Shown one piece after another: positions 11,587-22,046 of a DNA stretch of 64,000 nucleotides. This stretch comes from Ciborinia camelliae (taxonomy: Eukaryota > Ascomycota > Leotiomycetes > Helotiales > Sclerotiniaceae). How positions within the stretch are numbered: position 1 is the stretch's first letter; the number at the start of each line of letters is the position of its first letter. Location of the stretch: positions 1,740,209 through 1,804,208 of the forward strand of contig JANPYM010000007.1 in NCBI GenBank assembly GCA_025890175.1, in the 5' to 3' direction. The translations under genes were made by a program, and so were the position numbers. The notes below the pieces were generated by a model, which saw only the letters and a list, made by a program, of their open reading frames with translations, did not search any database and was not told where the DNA came from.

Positions 11587-14220
11587 TCAATACCGAATAC
11601 GCCTCTTCCTCCACTGCTCCCTTTGTGCTTTCTCATACTCATCCTGCCTCTTCTCATCCTCCGTCATCTCGCCAAACTTCTCAAACCATTTGATCCACTG
11701 TTGAAACGTTGGAAGCCAAGCCTTCGTACACCCAACTCGCACCGCAATCAACCATGCAATCATAGGATCCACCACGACTCTCCTTTCTTGACAATTCTTT
11801 TCTAAAAATTCACTCGTAGCGATAGCCGAAATACCAACGCAGATGTAGCGGCAATAGAAAGACAATGTAGAGCCGCCACGGGTCCCTTGGAGTCTGCCAA
11901 CAACCAGAAGACGGCATTGATCCAAGTCGTAATTGATTGCGGCGGTATATAGGGCGGCTAAGAATTTGAACTCGTCGAGGTCCTCATGAAAGAAATCTAT
12001 CGGCCATTTTTTCAATTCTTCTGTTCCTTCTGGTGTATTCTCATCGCCGAGTTTCCATGTGGATGTTGGGGGAAATATCTGGAGGCGTACATAATCTAGA
12101 TGGGAGAGTAGATCCATGAGCCGATTAAAGGTTGCCAGCACTTCTCCTTGTCGGTTTGGTATGTCATTCACCATTGTAAACAATTCATTGAGCAGTCTTC
12201 GGGTTCCGGTGTTCCACCGAAAGAGAATGGCGCGGCGATCTCGAAACATAGCACCTCCTCTAAGTGTTTCGGACCTGTCAAGGAGCACAAAACTTTCTTT
12301 GTGGTTGACTGTTGCCTGGTTGAGCATTTTCATTAGGTCTTGAGTTAGTCTGTGCGCCTCTGCACGATCATATTTATTTTGTGCGTCGCGCAGCGAAACG
12401 AAAGTTTCGCGTATTTCCCAGAGGTTGTCTTCTTGGGCTAGAGTGAAGTCGTAGAAAGCTTCTTCTTTCGATGCGCTCTCAATTATCTCTTCTAGCATGT
12501 TGAAGGCTGCTTTTCTTCGAGGTGGAAGTTGCTTTCCCTGATGTGCTGCTGCAGATGCAGCTACTTCATCGTAATTGTTGAGTTGAATGCCTTGAAGGTA
12601 ACCAATTCTGCTCAAGGGGCTTCTGCTGAAGCTAGGACACCCCTCACTATCAACATTGTTCCAATCGGGTGCATAGTCAACTTTCCATCCATGTTTGATT
12701 GCTCTAGCACTAATAACAGAAAAGCCATACTTGGAATTAGATAAATATTAGTAAAGTGTTAAGTATCTCTGGTGGTAAGAATAGATGAAGGCTAACAAAA
12801 CTCACTTGTCGGATACTACTATCCCAAAATATCTGTTTTCTCAGATCCTCGAAAGTCTGAATCGGTAAGAAATAATTGATGGTTGCATCATTATAAGGCC
12901 TAGCTTTATTCAAAATCACTGTATCGGGGACTCGCTGGCGCATGTTGCTATAATGTGGATACGTAGAACAAATCGAATATGCCATAGGAGCTGCAGGTGC
13001 GCCGAATAATGGCTCGATGATACCACCAAAAGCCTAATCTTGGTAAGCAAGTTGTCCCTAAAATCTTTCCAATTTTGGATAAATCACATTGTTCTCCATT
13101 TCATATCCCAATTCGCACTGAGGCGCATCTTCAAAATATGGTTCGTAATCACGGTTATGCGGAGGATTCCTCTTGGTGAGCCAGATCGCGTGCATTAACT
13201 CATGACACATGACCATTGCTAGGAAGAATTGGGCCTCAGCTTTTTCCGCAGAGGTCAAGTCGTTCCTCAACAGTAGATTACAAAGATTTTGGTCCAAAAA
13301 AATCCAAATAGTAGGTTTGTTAGCAGAGGTTATTGACGAAGTGGTGACACCTAGACAGCCTGTATTTGGATCAGGCTGATCCTCCCATGGAAGTTGTGAG
13401 CCCGGAGCGAAACCCCATTTGATCCATCCATGTAACAGACGTAAAGATAGACTGCATTCCTTTTGACATTCTGCGAAATCATTGAGTGTGTGTTGCCCCC
13501 CAGGGGGTCTACGCCAGAATGTATAAAGGCCATTGGGAAGGGTGAGAGTTGAGGAAGTTTGTTCCATCGGTTTTTTTGGACCGAACAGGAATGCATCGAT
13601 CTGAGAAAATCATGCAAAATATCAGTTTAATCGAAAATACGGATTGCTAAAGGGAAGGGAAGAGAGTATACAAATGGCAGAGCGTGCATTCTGGAAATAA
13701 ATGCGCTCGCTAATGTCAAGACGGGCATCATTGCATCCAGTATGGGAGGGTTATCCATCGTGTACCGTCCGCCTGTGTGTGTAATTTCAGGCAAGCTGAG
13801 GGGCCAGCTTGTTGGCCTCTCACCAGACTTTTCCCATACATTTTTCGAGAATATAGGATGAATGGGGACCCTGAGATTGCCTTGATCAAGAACTCTACCG
13901 CTAATTACATCTAAATCGACAAGCTCCCGTACTGTAAAATTATATAACCAGGAGCGTTGGAACTCCTCGACTCGCTTTTCCTCCTCGATCGTTTCTAAGT
14001 TGGCATTAGGGGGTAGATTGCCTGTGGGCGACCACCCACTAATCTTGGAGGTCCAACCAGCTGCAGGAGTGAAAGCACGGGTTGGCCCATATTTGCTCCT
14101 ACTAACATTGAAAATGGTGCTTGCCGCAAGTCCATATCCGCTACTTGTCATGGCGAATTTTCCAATAAAAAGATAAAAAATTGACACGAGTAAGAGAGTA
14201 CGACTGAACTGAACACGCAT
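11587..14220 (-). CDS. secreted HExxH (HELMH) putative zinc metallopeptidase, large fungal family
   Basis: Exons (minus) 14220..13672, 13600..13088, 13033..12806 and 12729..11587 join in phase 0 at all three junctions and give 810 aa. Introns are 71, 54 and 76 nt. The N-terminus (RTLLLVSIFYLFIG) is a clear signal peptide. HELMH at about 316-320 fits the gluzincin zinc site. About 26 residues later comes YFEDAPQCELGYEME, whose glutamates could supply the third zinc ligand. The ~380-aa C-terminal half is helical, charged, and has no motif I know. The 54-nt intron has a weak donor (GTGATT), but retaining it would put TAG in frame. Protease activity is inferred from the motif only; the substrate is unknown. 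Confidence 0.72.
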
Positions 14221-15194
14221 ATCGTGAAAAAACCTTTGTTATACATTAAATTGAAGCAAGACAACAACAAAGGCAACTAGCCAGCGATAAGCCTTTGACA
14301 AACATCGCAATAGAAAGGTTCTCTTTGTTACTTAATCACGAAGGCTCTTTTTGACAACGAGCATTGAAGGGCGATAATACTGGATTGAGAAAAAGTTTGT
14401 TTTCTTCTAGTTAAAATGGAAAACAAAGAATCTCGAGATAACTCAGTTAGCAGTGTAGCATTATCAACCGTGGCCGAGTCATTATGCCCTAAGGGTGAAT
14501 AATGGCTCCTTTGATGATACCTAGGTGCATTCTGTATAACCCTACCCAGTTAGTATGAGACTTCATTACTTCATTTCTTCCTGGCCAACATGTCCATCTC
14601 AAAGAAGTTGACTAGTATAAGATGCTGAGGATGTTTTAATTCAGTAAACTGGAGGGAACTTTCCTGTTGTCTTTCACACATAGAAGAGCCAACTACCATA
14701 GTTACCTAATCTCTCCCAAAAATTATTATTTTTCAACGACGGTTAGTTTTAGTATATATTGAAAGAATATATATTGAAAGTATTGAAGGAACTGGCAGAC
14801 AATTGTTGAGATGGAATGATATGACCAAGTTCAAAAGATATCAAAAGTTCCTGGAGCAATATACAATAATGTTTGTCATATAATTTCCATGGTTCCTCTG
14901 AGTAGCTAGGAGTGGTAGCTATGATATGAATTTGAGTGAATGATAGAGAGGAAGGAAATGTGAAGAAACTGGATGGTTGGGGATGATTCATGTTTCCCAG
15001 GTGGATTGGATTGGATTGAGGAAAGGAAGAAGCTTGGACCACAAAGATCAATACGGTAATCACCTGGGCAGGCAGGGATCTTAGCGTCCTTTACAAATAT
15101 AAAATCATTTTGGAACCTGGAAGAACCTCGGGATAACACTAGCATCACTTTGAAATCACGGAAGATCCTTATTCCGATCAAACAAGCCATTAAA
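14221..15194. other. intergenic region
   Basis: No gene seen. It lies between divergent starts and contains an AT-rich direct repeat (AGTATATATTGAAAG occurs twice near 14751-14782). Confidence 0.45.
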
Positions 15195-15380
15195 ATGGCA
15201 TTCTCAAGACTAGTACAGAAATTCAAAGCGAGAGTCTCAAAACCAAAGGTCCCAACCTTTAAACTCATCATCACACAACCCACAGAATCACCACCTCCAC
15301 CAAGTCCTCCAAGACGATCAACCACTTTCTCCTTGAGCACAAGGAGACTAACTGAAGAGCAACGTTTCACCAGCCTTTAA
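15195..15380 (+). CDS. small basic Pro-rich ORF upstream of RUB1
   Basis: An ATG opens a 61-aa frame with a basic first half (MAFSRLVQKFKARVSK), a PPPPSPPRR stretch and a Ser/Thr-rich end. It stops 84 nt before the RUB1 ATG, so it may sit in the RUB1 5' leader as an upstream ORF or be a tiny separate gene. No family is recognised. Composition is protein-like, but the length makes chance possible. Confidence 0.3.
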   Translation: MAFSRLVQKFKARVSKPKVPTFKLIITQPTESPPPPSPPRRSTTFSLSTRRLTEEQRFTSL

Positions 15381-15464
15381 ACAGGCATTGATCCCTAGCT
15401 TTCAATAAAAAATCACCGACACACACATACACTCGAAGGAAGATCGAACCTCGAAACCGCCGCA

Positions 15465-16051
15465 ATGCTTATCAAGTACGTACCTCCTGCCCACCCATCA
15501 ATGACCTCACCTAACCTCACCTCACCTCTTCTCTTCTCTCCCCTCAATAAATGACCATACATACTAACAAAATATGCAGGGTCCGAACATTAACTGGCAA
15601 GGAGATCGAGCTCGATGTTGAAGCTGATAACAAGGTACGTTTTCAGATCGCGACAAGCAAGCAGCTTTCCCCTCGCACCACCCCCTGTCTCCCCCTCCTG
15701 CAAACCCCAACTAATATTTTCATCAACGACACAGATCGAGAGAGTCAAGGAAAAGGTTGAGGAGAAAGAGGGTATCCCACCTGTTCAACAACGTTTGATC
15801 TATGGCGGAAAGCAAATGTAAGTTCCGTTCCCCACGATCTCACCTGTTACCTTAAAAAAAAAGCTACCCCGCATTCAATACCCCTACATAAGTCATGCAA
15901 ACTACGAAGCCACCAAAAAACAACAACATACAATATATCATACTAATAATCAAACTACAGGGCGGATGACAAGCTAGTAAAGGATTACGAGCTCGAACCC
16001 GGAGCGACATTACATTTGGTCTTGGCTCTCCGCGGCGGCTCCTCCGTTTAA
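15465..16051 (+). CDS. RUB1: ubiquitin-like modifier RUB1/NEDD8
   Basis: Exons 15465..15475, 15580..15634, 15735..15817 and 15961..16051 encode 79 aa. The fold is ubiquitin-like throughout: [18 protein letters not shown] at the start, [18 protein letters not shown] mid-protein, and a terminal [10 protein letters not shown] followed by SSV. The LALRGG end with Ala before RGG marks NEDD8/RUB1 rather than ubiquitin, which has LRLRGG. The three residues after GG must be clipped before conjugation. Mature RUB1 is attached to cullins and activates cullin-RING ligases. The first exon is only 11 nt, and its intron has a perfect TACTAAC branch site. Identification is very secure. Confidence 0.96.
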
Positions 16052-16708
16052 TTTTTTTTCTTCTCCTCGCGACTCGACTTCCTTCACAATATTTTGACGG
16101 CGATGCTGCCGATGCGAATACCCCGCACCTTTATGACGACTTTTCTTCGGCATTTCGATATCACCTGCAAGTTTTCATTGGTTAGGCTTTTTTTCTTTCT
16201 TACGATACGATGCGACGCGACATGAATGACATTACAATGACGGGAGATGATTGGGCATTACATTGATGGACGCCTCAAAACATGCGAATGCAAATTTCTA
16301 CAATGGGCGTTTCTGCGTGCATGCATATATTCGACTTGGGTGTCTGATATGGGCTTAGATTTTTCAATAGACCGCGCATCCTCAATAATAAACTTTCTGT
16401 GACAAGCATATAGCATGGTTTTCTACTGCAATTTGTTCACTAGTGAAAATATGTATTTTGTGGGAAGAAAGTGTGAAGAATGAATCATTTTAAAACGCTG
16501 ACATTTATTTTTACGTCTACATAGCGAGTGCAGACATCTCGTAGATCACTAATCCGTCCCTAATGTTTGATAACATTGATATGCCTGAGCCTGTGGCCTT
16601 CCTATTGAACCCCCAAACGCCTCGCTTGTATCAAATATTCCTATTTTAAGTTCCTAAACACAATCCAAATCCGATATGACATGGTAAATATACAAAAATC
16701 TTCGCCGA
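16052..16708. other. intergenic region between convergent genes
   Basis: 3' flank of RUB1 and of the elongin A gene; no ORF worth calling. Confidence 0.5.
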
Positions 16709-17964
16709 TTATCTTCTGGGTTTTTTGGGTCCACGATTGAAAACATCGACTTCCGCAGGTCGTCTACGAGCGGGCATCATAGGTTTGGGCGTGGCTGTTC
16801 GAGATGATGGTGTCGACGAAGTCGTGCGAGAGGATGCTGGGGAGAAAGAACGTTTGGAATTTTGGTCGTTGGCGGAGACGACGGTTGATGGCTTTGATAT
16901 TGCCTTAGTTGGTGGCGAAGAAGAAGGAAGGCGACTTGATGGTGCAACTGGTTTGGCGATCTTGCGAGGTGGTAGCCTAGTTGGTTTGGGAACTGGTTTA
17001 GATTTCTCCTCCTCATGCTCGTCGAAAAGGTCATCCGCATCATCGCCAGATATTTCACCGTCTGATGATCCAACATATGTCACTTTGGGGGCATTGGGAT
17101 CTCGCTTTGTGTTAACCATAGCAGCACGTAACCTCTGTTCACGTTCCTCAAGTGAAGGTCCACTGATGCCGCCTGAAACTCTGCCCGAGGGTCTGTGCCT
17201 CGCCAACACCTTTAACGCAGGTTGACTGGCAATCTTATATTCTTGGGCCATTCCAGCAGGTGCCTTTCTTACTTGTCCCAATTTTCCTGAAAGAATACCG
17301 GTTGGCGCAATAAGCTTGCTTCTTTGAGTCATTTCTTTGGCTTCTCGGCGTGCCCTCATTATTACGCTTGCACCATCCGACATCTTCGTTCTGCTACCTC
17401 CACTCCAAGTCAAAGCGCTGGGTGAAGACTTTTGGAGCCCCTTTCCTTTAGTCAACGGAACACCTCCATTGTTCGGTCGCATTCCATAGTCTCTTGGGAT
17501 CTTGGGTAGAGCTCGCAGATCGACAAATTTGCTGACATGCTCTTGTTTGTGCTGCTTCAATGCATTCATCGAATTCCTAAGGAGTTCCCGGTCACGAGCA
17601 ATCTCTACATCCCACTCGGCTTTATATTTTTGGTACACTTGATACCACTTAGTTGGGTTTCTCGGTACGTAATTCTTTGTTCGCCAGTTAGGAAAATCTC
17701 GGGCGATGAAGGCCTTCCAGAGCTCGGCATCTTCGCCCCTTATTTGTGGGGAATTATCTTCGATTTTGTGAAGTTGTTCGGGGTTTTTGACTGCCTTGAG
17801 AACATCACGGATTTGCAAATATTCAAAGTCGCCAACGTTGTCAAGAACTGAAAAATATTAGCGGCGGAAACACACTGAAAGGGATATGCAAATCTACCAG
17901 GGACAGATTTAATACAGGCTGCTTTCGCAGTGCTGAAAAGAGATGGGGCGCCAAGTTCTCTCAT
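16709..17964 (-). CDS. ELA1: elongin A (RNA polymerase II elongation factor SIII subunit A)
   Basis: Exons (minus) 17964..17898 and 17847..16709 encode 401 aa. The 50-nt intron starts GTAGAT and ends TTCAG. The first ~75 residues match the elongin A N-terminal region: a BC-box/F-box-like start (LFSTAKAACIKSVP), then LKAVKNPEQLHKIEDNSP and LWKAFIARDFPNW. The rest is basic and disordered, with Ser/Pro/Lys-rich repeats and a terminal KKPRR nuclear signal. Elongin A binds elongin C; in yeast the Ela1-Elc1-Cul3 ligase ubiquitylates stalled Pol II. RUB1, which modifies cullins, is the neighbouring gene; the proximity is probably incidental. Confidence 0.85.
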
Positions 17965-18738
17965 ATTATCGGTTTGTATAGAGTATCAAACGTCTTTAAA
18001 GTGTGTATAATATAGTCGTAGGTAATTCGAGATCTCCAACTGAATTGAATTGAATTGAATTGAATTGAACGGAGGTGACAGATTGCACGTTTTGCGATAT
18101 AGAACAGCAAGAAAGATTTAAGAATTTCGAAGTTTATGTATTTGGAAAAGAAGAGTGAATTAAAAGGGTTATAGAATGATGAAAATTGACAATGTGTGAA
18201 TGAATTTAATACTGTACTATGAACAAAGAGAAGCGAAGGTTGGAGGGAATTTATAGATTATGAAGTTCGCTACGAGTGAGGTCACTATTTCCCGAACCCC
18301 GGACTATCGGTACTAGTGTATACGCTAGGGAGCGCGGTAAATCAAACATGATTCATGAGGCTAGAACTATCTACTTGGGTACTGAGAAAGTCGAGAGTTT
18401 TGTATTAAGTGGGAAAGGGATGATCTTATTCATTAACTACCTAGCTAGATAAGGATTTTATAATATCTAAGTACGGGACTGATTATGTAATACCAGGCAG
18501 GTAGTTCCTTCCTCCACAGTGGGAAAGGGATGATCTTCCAAGGTTATTCATCGATTAGCTAGATAAGGATTTTATACGATCTAAATATGGACCTAATTAT
18601 GTAATATCTTATTAAGCCATTCCTTCCTCCACACCTGGGCAGTACCCAGTAGTACCCCGTAGTTAATAAATGTTTCCCCATCGACCGACCTTGCGACCAA
18701 CAGAGAGTAATTAATAAACGCATACCGGTACTCTCGCA
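17965..18738. promoter_or_regulatory. divergent upstream region with diverged tandem duplication
   Basis: Shared 5' region of the elongin A (minus) and THO7 (plus) genes. It contains a short AATTG pentamer run (18043-18068) and a ~110-bp segment present twice in tandem (18409-18518 and 18519-18633), described separately. Confidence 0.5.
18409..18633 (+). repeat. tandem duplication of ~110 bp, diverged
   Basis: Unit 1 is 18409-18518 and unit 2 is 18519-18633. Both begin GTGGGAAAGGGATGATCTT, share CTAGATAAGGATTTTATA and GATTATGTAAT-like cores in the same order, and end CCTTCCTCCACA. Unit 2 differs by substitutions and a few bases of extra length, so the duplication is not recent. It lies about 105 bp upstream of the THO7 ATG. 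Confidence 0.75.
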
Positions 18739-19869
18739 ATGGCTTCATATCAACTATTAGACCAAAGGGAAGAAGATGAACTTCACAAATCTCGCCTCCT
18801 CAATGTCGAAGAAAAACCTTTCAAGCGTATCACTAAGCGCCTACTCGCTCCTGGGTCTCTCGTCATTACACCAAGTAAACTTCCTACACCACCACTAGAT
18901 ACCAACGAAGAGACAGGAGAAGCCGGCCGTCAAAAGGTTCTAGATGAGCGTCGTCAATTGCGCGAAGATGTACTACTCGATTTCGCAGCATTTGACAGCA
19001 GTATTGCGCGCATCCAATTTCTTCGCGATAGCAATGAACGCGAACGCGAGCGGTATAAGGCTGATAAAGACCATATCTTGGAAACGGCACAAGCGGTAAG
19101 AGATAGTACCGCACAGTTGAGGATTCAATTGGAGGAGGCGAAAAACACGTTGGAGCAAAGAAAGAAATTCGACGAATTGGCGGAGAAGATTACGAATAAT
19201 ATGTTACTGCGACCGCGAAAGGACCAAGAGATTAATTTGAGGAAGCTAGAAGACGAATGCAAGGAGTTGGAAAGAGAAAGCAGAACATATGGCGAAACAT
19301 GGAAAGAGAGGAGAGAACAATTTGGTAGAATTGTTGAGGAAGGTATGCAATTAAGGAGATTGATTAGGGATGAGAAAGAAGAGGTAGAAAGACGAGAAGG
19401 AATGGATGGTGGGGAGGAAGATGGCGAGGTTGGAGATACTGGATCTAGAGGCGGACAAACTCCTAGACGTAATAGTACAAGCGGAGACGCAACACCAAGA
19501 CCGGGAAGCCCAGAAAGAGGTACGCTCAAGCCCAGACCTCTGCCTTCTGGGTCGATGTCAAGATCTGGGTCAAGATCCGGTTCAAGGCCAGGATCAAGGT
19601 CTGGCTCGAGAGGTAGATCAACAAGTCGAATAGCATCACCCACAAGATCAGAGCGAGCTAGAAGTCGTAGACGCAGAGGTGAAGAGAGTGAAGATTCTAG
19701 GATGGCAGACTCGAGTGCCAAAGCTGCGGAGATAGATCTTACAGTCGATACACCTATGGAGGACGGAATAGATTCAACACAAGCAGGAACACCACAAGTC
19801 ACAGTCAATGAACCAGAAGAGGGAGCAGTGGACGAGGGAGAAGTTGTTGATAAGATGGATACCACATAG
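18739..19869 (+). CDS. THOC7: THO complex subunit 7
   Basis: An intronless 376-aa protein. Residues about 15-220 are helical coiled coil with the THOC7/Mft1-type core: LHKSRLLNVEEKPFKRITKR at the N-terminus, then VLDERRQLREDVLLDFAAFD and the IARIQFLRDSNERERERY stretch. The C-terminal ~150 residues are disordered, first Arg/Ser/Gly-rich (SRSGSRSGSRPGSR) and then acidic. The THO complex couples transcription elongation to mRNA packaging and export in the nucleus. The SR-like tail could be a phosphorylated RNA-contact region; that part is inference. The neighbouring tubulin chaperone gene is convergent, 205 bp away. Confidence 0.85.
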   Translation: MASYQLLDQREEDELHKSRLLNVEEKPFKRITKRLLAPGSLVITPSKLPTPPLDTNEETGEAGRQKVLDERRQLREDVLLDFAAFDSSIARIQFLRDSNERERERYKADKDHILETAQAVRDSTAQLRIQLEEAKNTLEQRKKFDELAEKITNNMLLRPRKDQEINLRKLEDECKELERESRTYGETWKERREQFGRIVEEGMQLRRLIRDEKEEVERREGMDGGEEDGEVGDTGSRGGQTPRRNSTSGDATPRPGSPERGTLKPRPLPSGSMSRSGSRSGSRPGSRSGSRGRSTSRIASPTRSERARSRRRRGEESEDSRMADSSAKAAEIDLTVDTPMEDGIDSTQAGTPQVTVNEPEEGAVDEGEVVDKMDTT

Positions 19870-20074
19870 GTATTTATACCAATAGCTTTTTTACCATATG
19901 TACAACAGAATGTACCATACTAGCAAATCAGAATGATACCCTCAATGACCTCATATTTATCTTGCACTATAAATGGTGCATCTCATAACGTTCATCTGCG
20001 CCATCATTCGTAAAATCTTCGCAAATTCGGGTATATCCATCGTGAATCATGAAATATCTTGTCACCCCCAGCCC

Positions 20075-20479
20075 TTAGTTCCCAGCAGCAGCTTTCTTTG
20101 CCTCGGCAATGACCGCCTTAGCCTTTTCTTCTTCTGCCTCAACACCGCCTCTCTCAACTAAATCTTCCAATTTGAGTATGGCATCTGCGAGTCGCTCTCG
20201 AAGTGGTGGGAAAACAGCTTTGGTTTCTTCGATTGCGGTACGCTGTTTTCTTGTTAGTGATTCATTGCCTTATTTTCTAGCAAAATTTGGGGTAATGGAA
20301 GAAAAGATTCTAACCTCTTGTTTCAAAGAATACTCTCTATTCTCGTCTTCCTCAGTCGCTTCCTCTAATTTCTTCAATCGTGCCTCTTGTGAAAGCAACT
20401 CCTTGTGGTATGATGCTTCCTCCTTTACGAGACGGGCCACAGAGGATGTAGCTATAGCAAGTTGGGATGGAGGCGGCAT
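20075..20479 (-). CDS. TBCA: tubulin-specific chaperone A (TBCA/Rbl2)
   Basis: Exons (minus) 20479..20315 and 20242..20075 encode 110 aa, the normal TBCA length. The 72-nt intron begins GTTAGA and ends AACAG, phase 0. The protein is a three-helix bundle: SQLAIATSSVARLVKEEASY, a central REYSLKQE helix that crosses the splice site into RTAIEETKAVFPPLRERL, and a final helix with LEDLVERGG. TBCA binds beta-tubulin during the folding and recycling pathway with cofactors B-E. Identification is secure from helix register and length. Confidence 0.9.
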
Positions 20480-22046
20480 TTTCAGTGATTTGGTAAGTGT
20501 TTCGTTTTAGAGAAGAAATGTACTTGCTATGCTTTATTACTTGGTAACTTATAAGGGGCTGAAATTTGAGGATTGAGCATAGGAGGGGCATTTCACCGCT
20601 TTGGCAGAATAAAACATCATCTCATACTACCTACTCGCGAGTCTTCAGTCTAAATTCTTCACTCTAAATACCTACCCGTATGCAATATTATTTTCAAAGA
20701 TCGTACATAGAATACCTCCTGAGATGTTATTGTACTTTGTACTAAAACATATCCAGATCATGCTTTCTTTCATTGTCACATTGTGGAAGCTGCCGGAGAT
20801 TGAATGCCGACTACCTAATTCCCCCCTTTTCCCCCCAAAGCACCAAAGTCGAGTTCAAGCTGACCGCATTAGGTAGTTGTCTCACGCGCAGGATCAACAT
20901 TTTCTCACATTTGCAAATTTACGGAAAATATGGTCGAGGACTTGAGGCTCCAGCAAGCTCTCAAGAAATACTCGTTATTCTCTTATGCTCGCTTTGCCAT
21001 ACTCTCTTATAAGATACCTTTCAGAAGCAGGGGGGTCGAACTCGATCATTCACAGTCATTGGATCCAAGTACGAATACTCCAGTCTAATTGATACTACAT
21101 TACTATCAAGTTGAAGAGCCAGTGCTCACATTCGGTGATCATGGGAGCTATCAAAATGACAGCAAATCATCAGCCGATGTCTTCTTATTCGGACCGATCA
21201 GGTGATCAGTCGTTGAAAAGGCACTTCACTACAAAGTACCTTCCTTCTTATTGTTGTCCTTCTGTACTTCGTTTCCTATGTCCAGTCAAGTAAGGCGTCT
21301 GTCGGCTGTAAGAGGTCCGGCTTTGCGGCTATAGTCAAGCCTAACCCCTTCTTTACACATACTTGCACAGACGGTACTCGAAGTGATAGATCATCAAAGC
21401 AAAATTCATCGAATATCGTTTTTTTAAAGTTCCGATCTTTGTGTAACTTTCAGACTGTTTCATGATACACAACATGGATCTTCGACATAGGTCGCAAATA
21501 TCACCATCAATATGGAGTACAACTTATATGTTTCAAATAAGAGAAAGATCATAGGGTCGGGCCGGGACGAGGATGAGAAAGGGGCTACCCCGAGACCATT
21601 CCTTCGATCACGACCATTTCTACACTTGACAATCTCCATTTATGAGAAGGGTATAAATTTAACATGTCTCAAGGACTCTTTCCTCTTGTTCTGCACCACG
21701 GAATCCGGATACCTCTTAACGGAGATCTCAAATCTCCAGTTATAATGACTTGGCTAGGTAGGTTGTTTGTGGGGTGTGAAACCTTGGGGTTAGCTTCGGT
21801 TCCCCGCAAAGTCCCATGGTTTTTGAAACATTTTCTTTATATTATTCACTGCGTTTCTATGTGATCACTCGCAATGACTCTGCCAATAATTTAGGGTCAT
21901 AGGTCAAGAGAAACCAACATCTGTGAATTCAATGTAGGATTACCTTGGCGCGGTATGAGTCTCTCGATGAATCGTTATGTATTTATCCTCACAATTCCCG
22001 CACTTGTTTCCTCTTCTCGGGATCTATATTGTATTATAAAAACAAA
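20480..22046. other. intergenic region
   Basis: No supportable gene in about 1.5 kb. A poly-T/poly-C patch lies near 20820-20835. The final part should be the promoter of the GH71 gene. Confidence 0.45.

Noticed and set aside
19125..19865. 246-aa minus-strand ORF across the THO7 gene
   Set aside because: Antisense of the Arg/Ser-rich tail; composition (DPDLDP repeats) mirrors the sense repeats.
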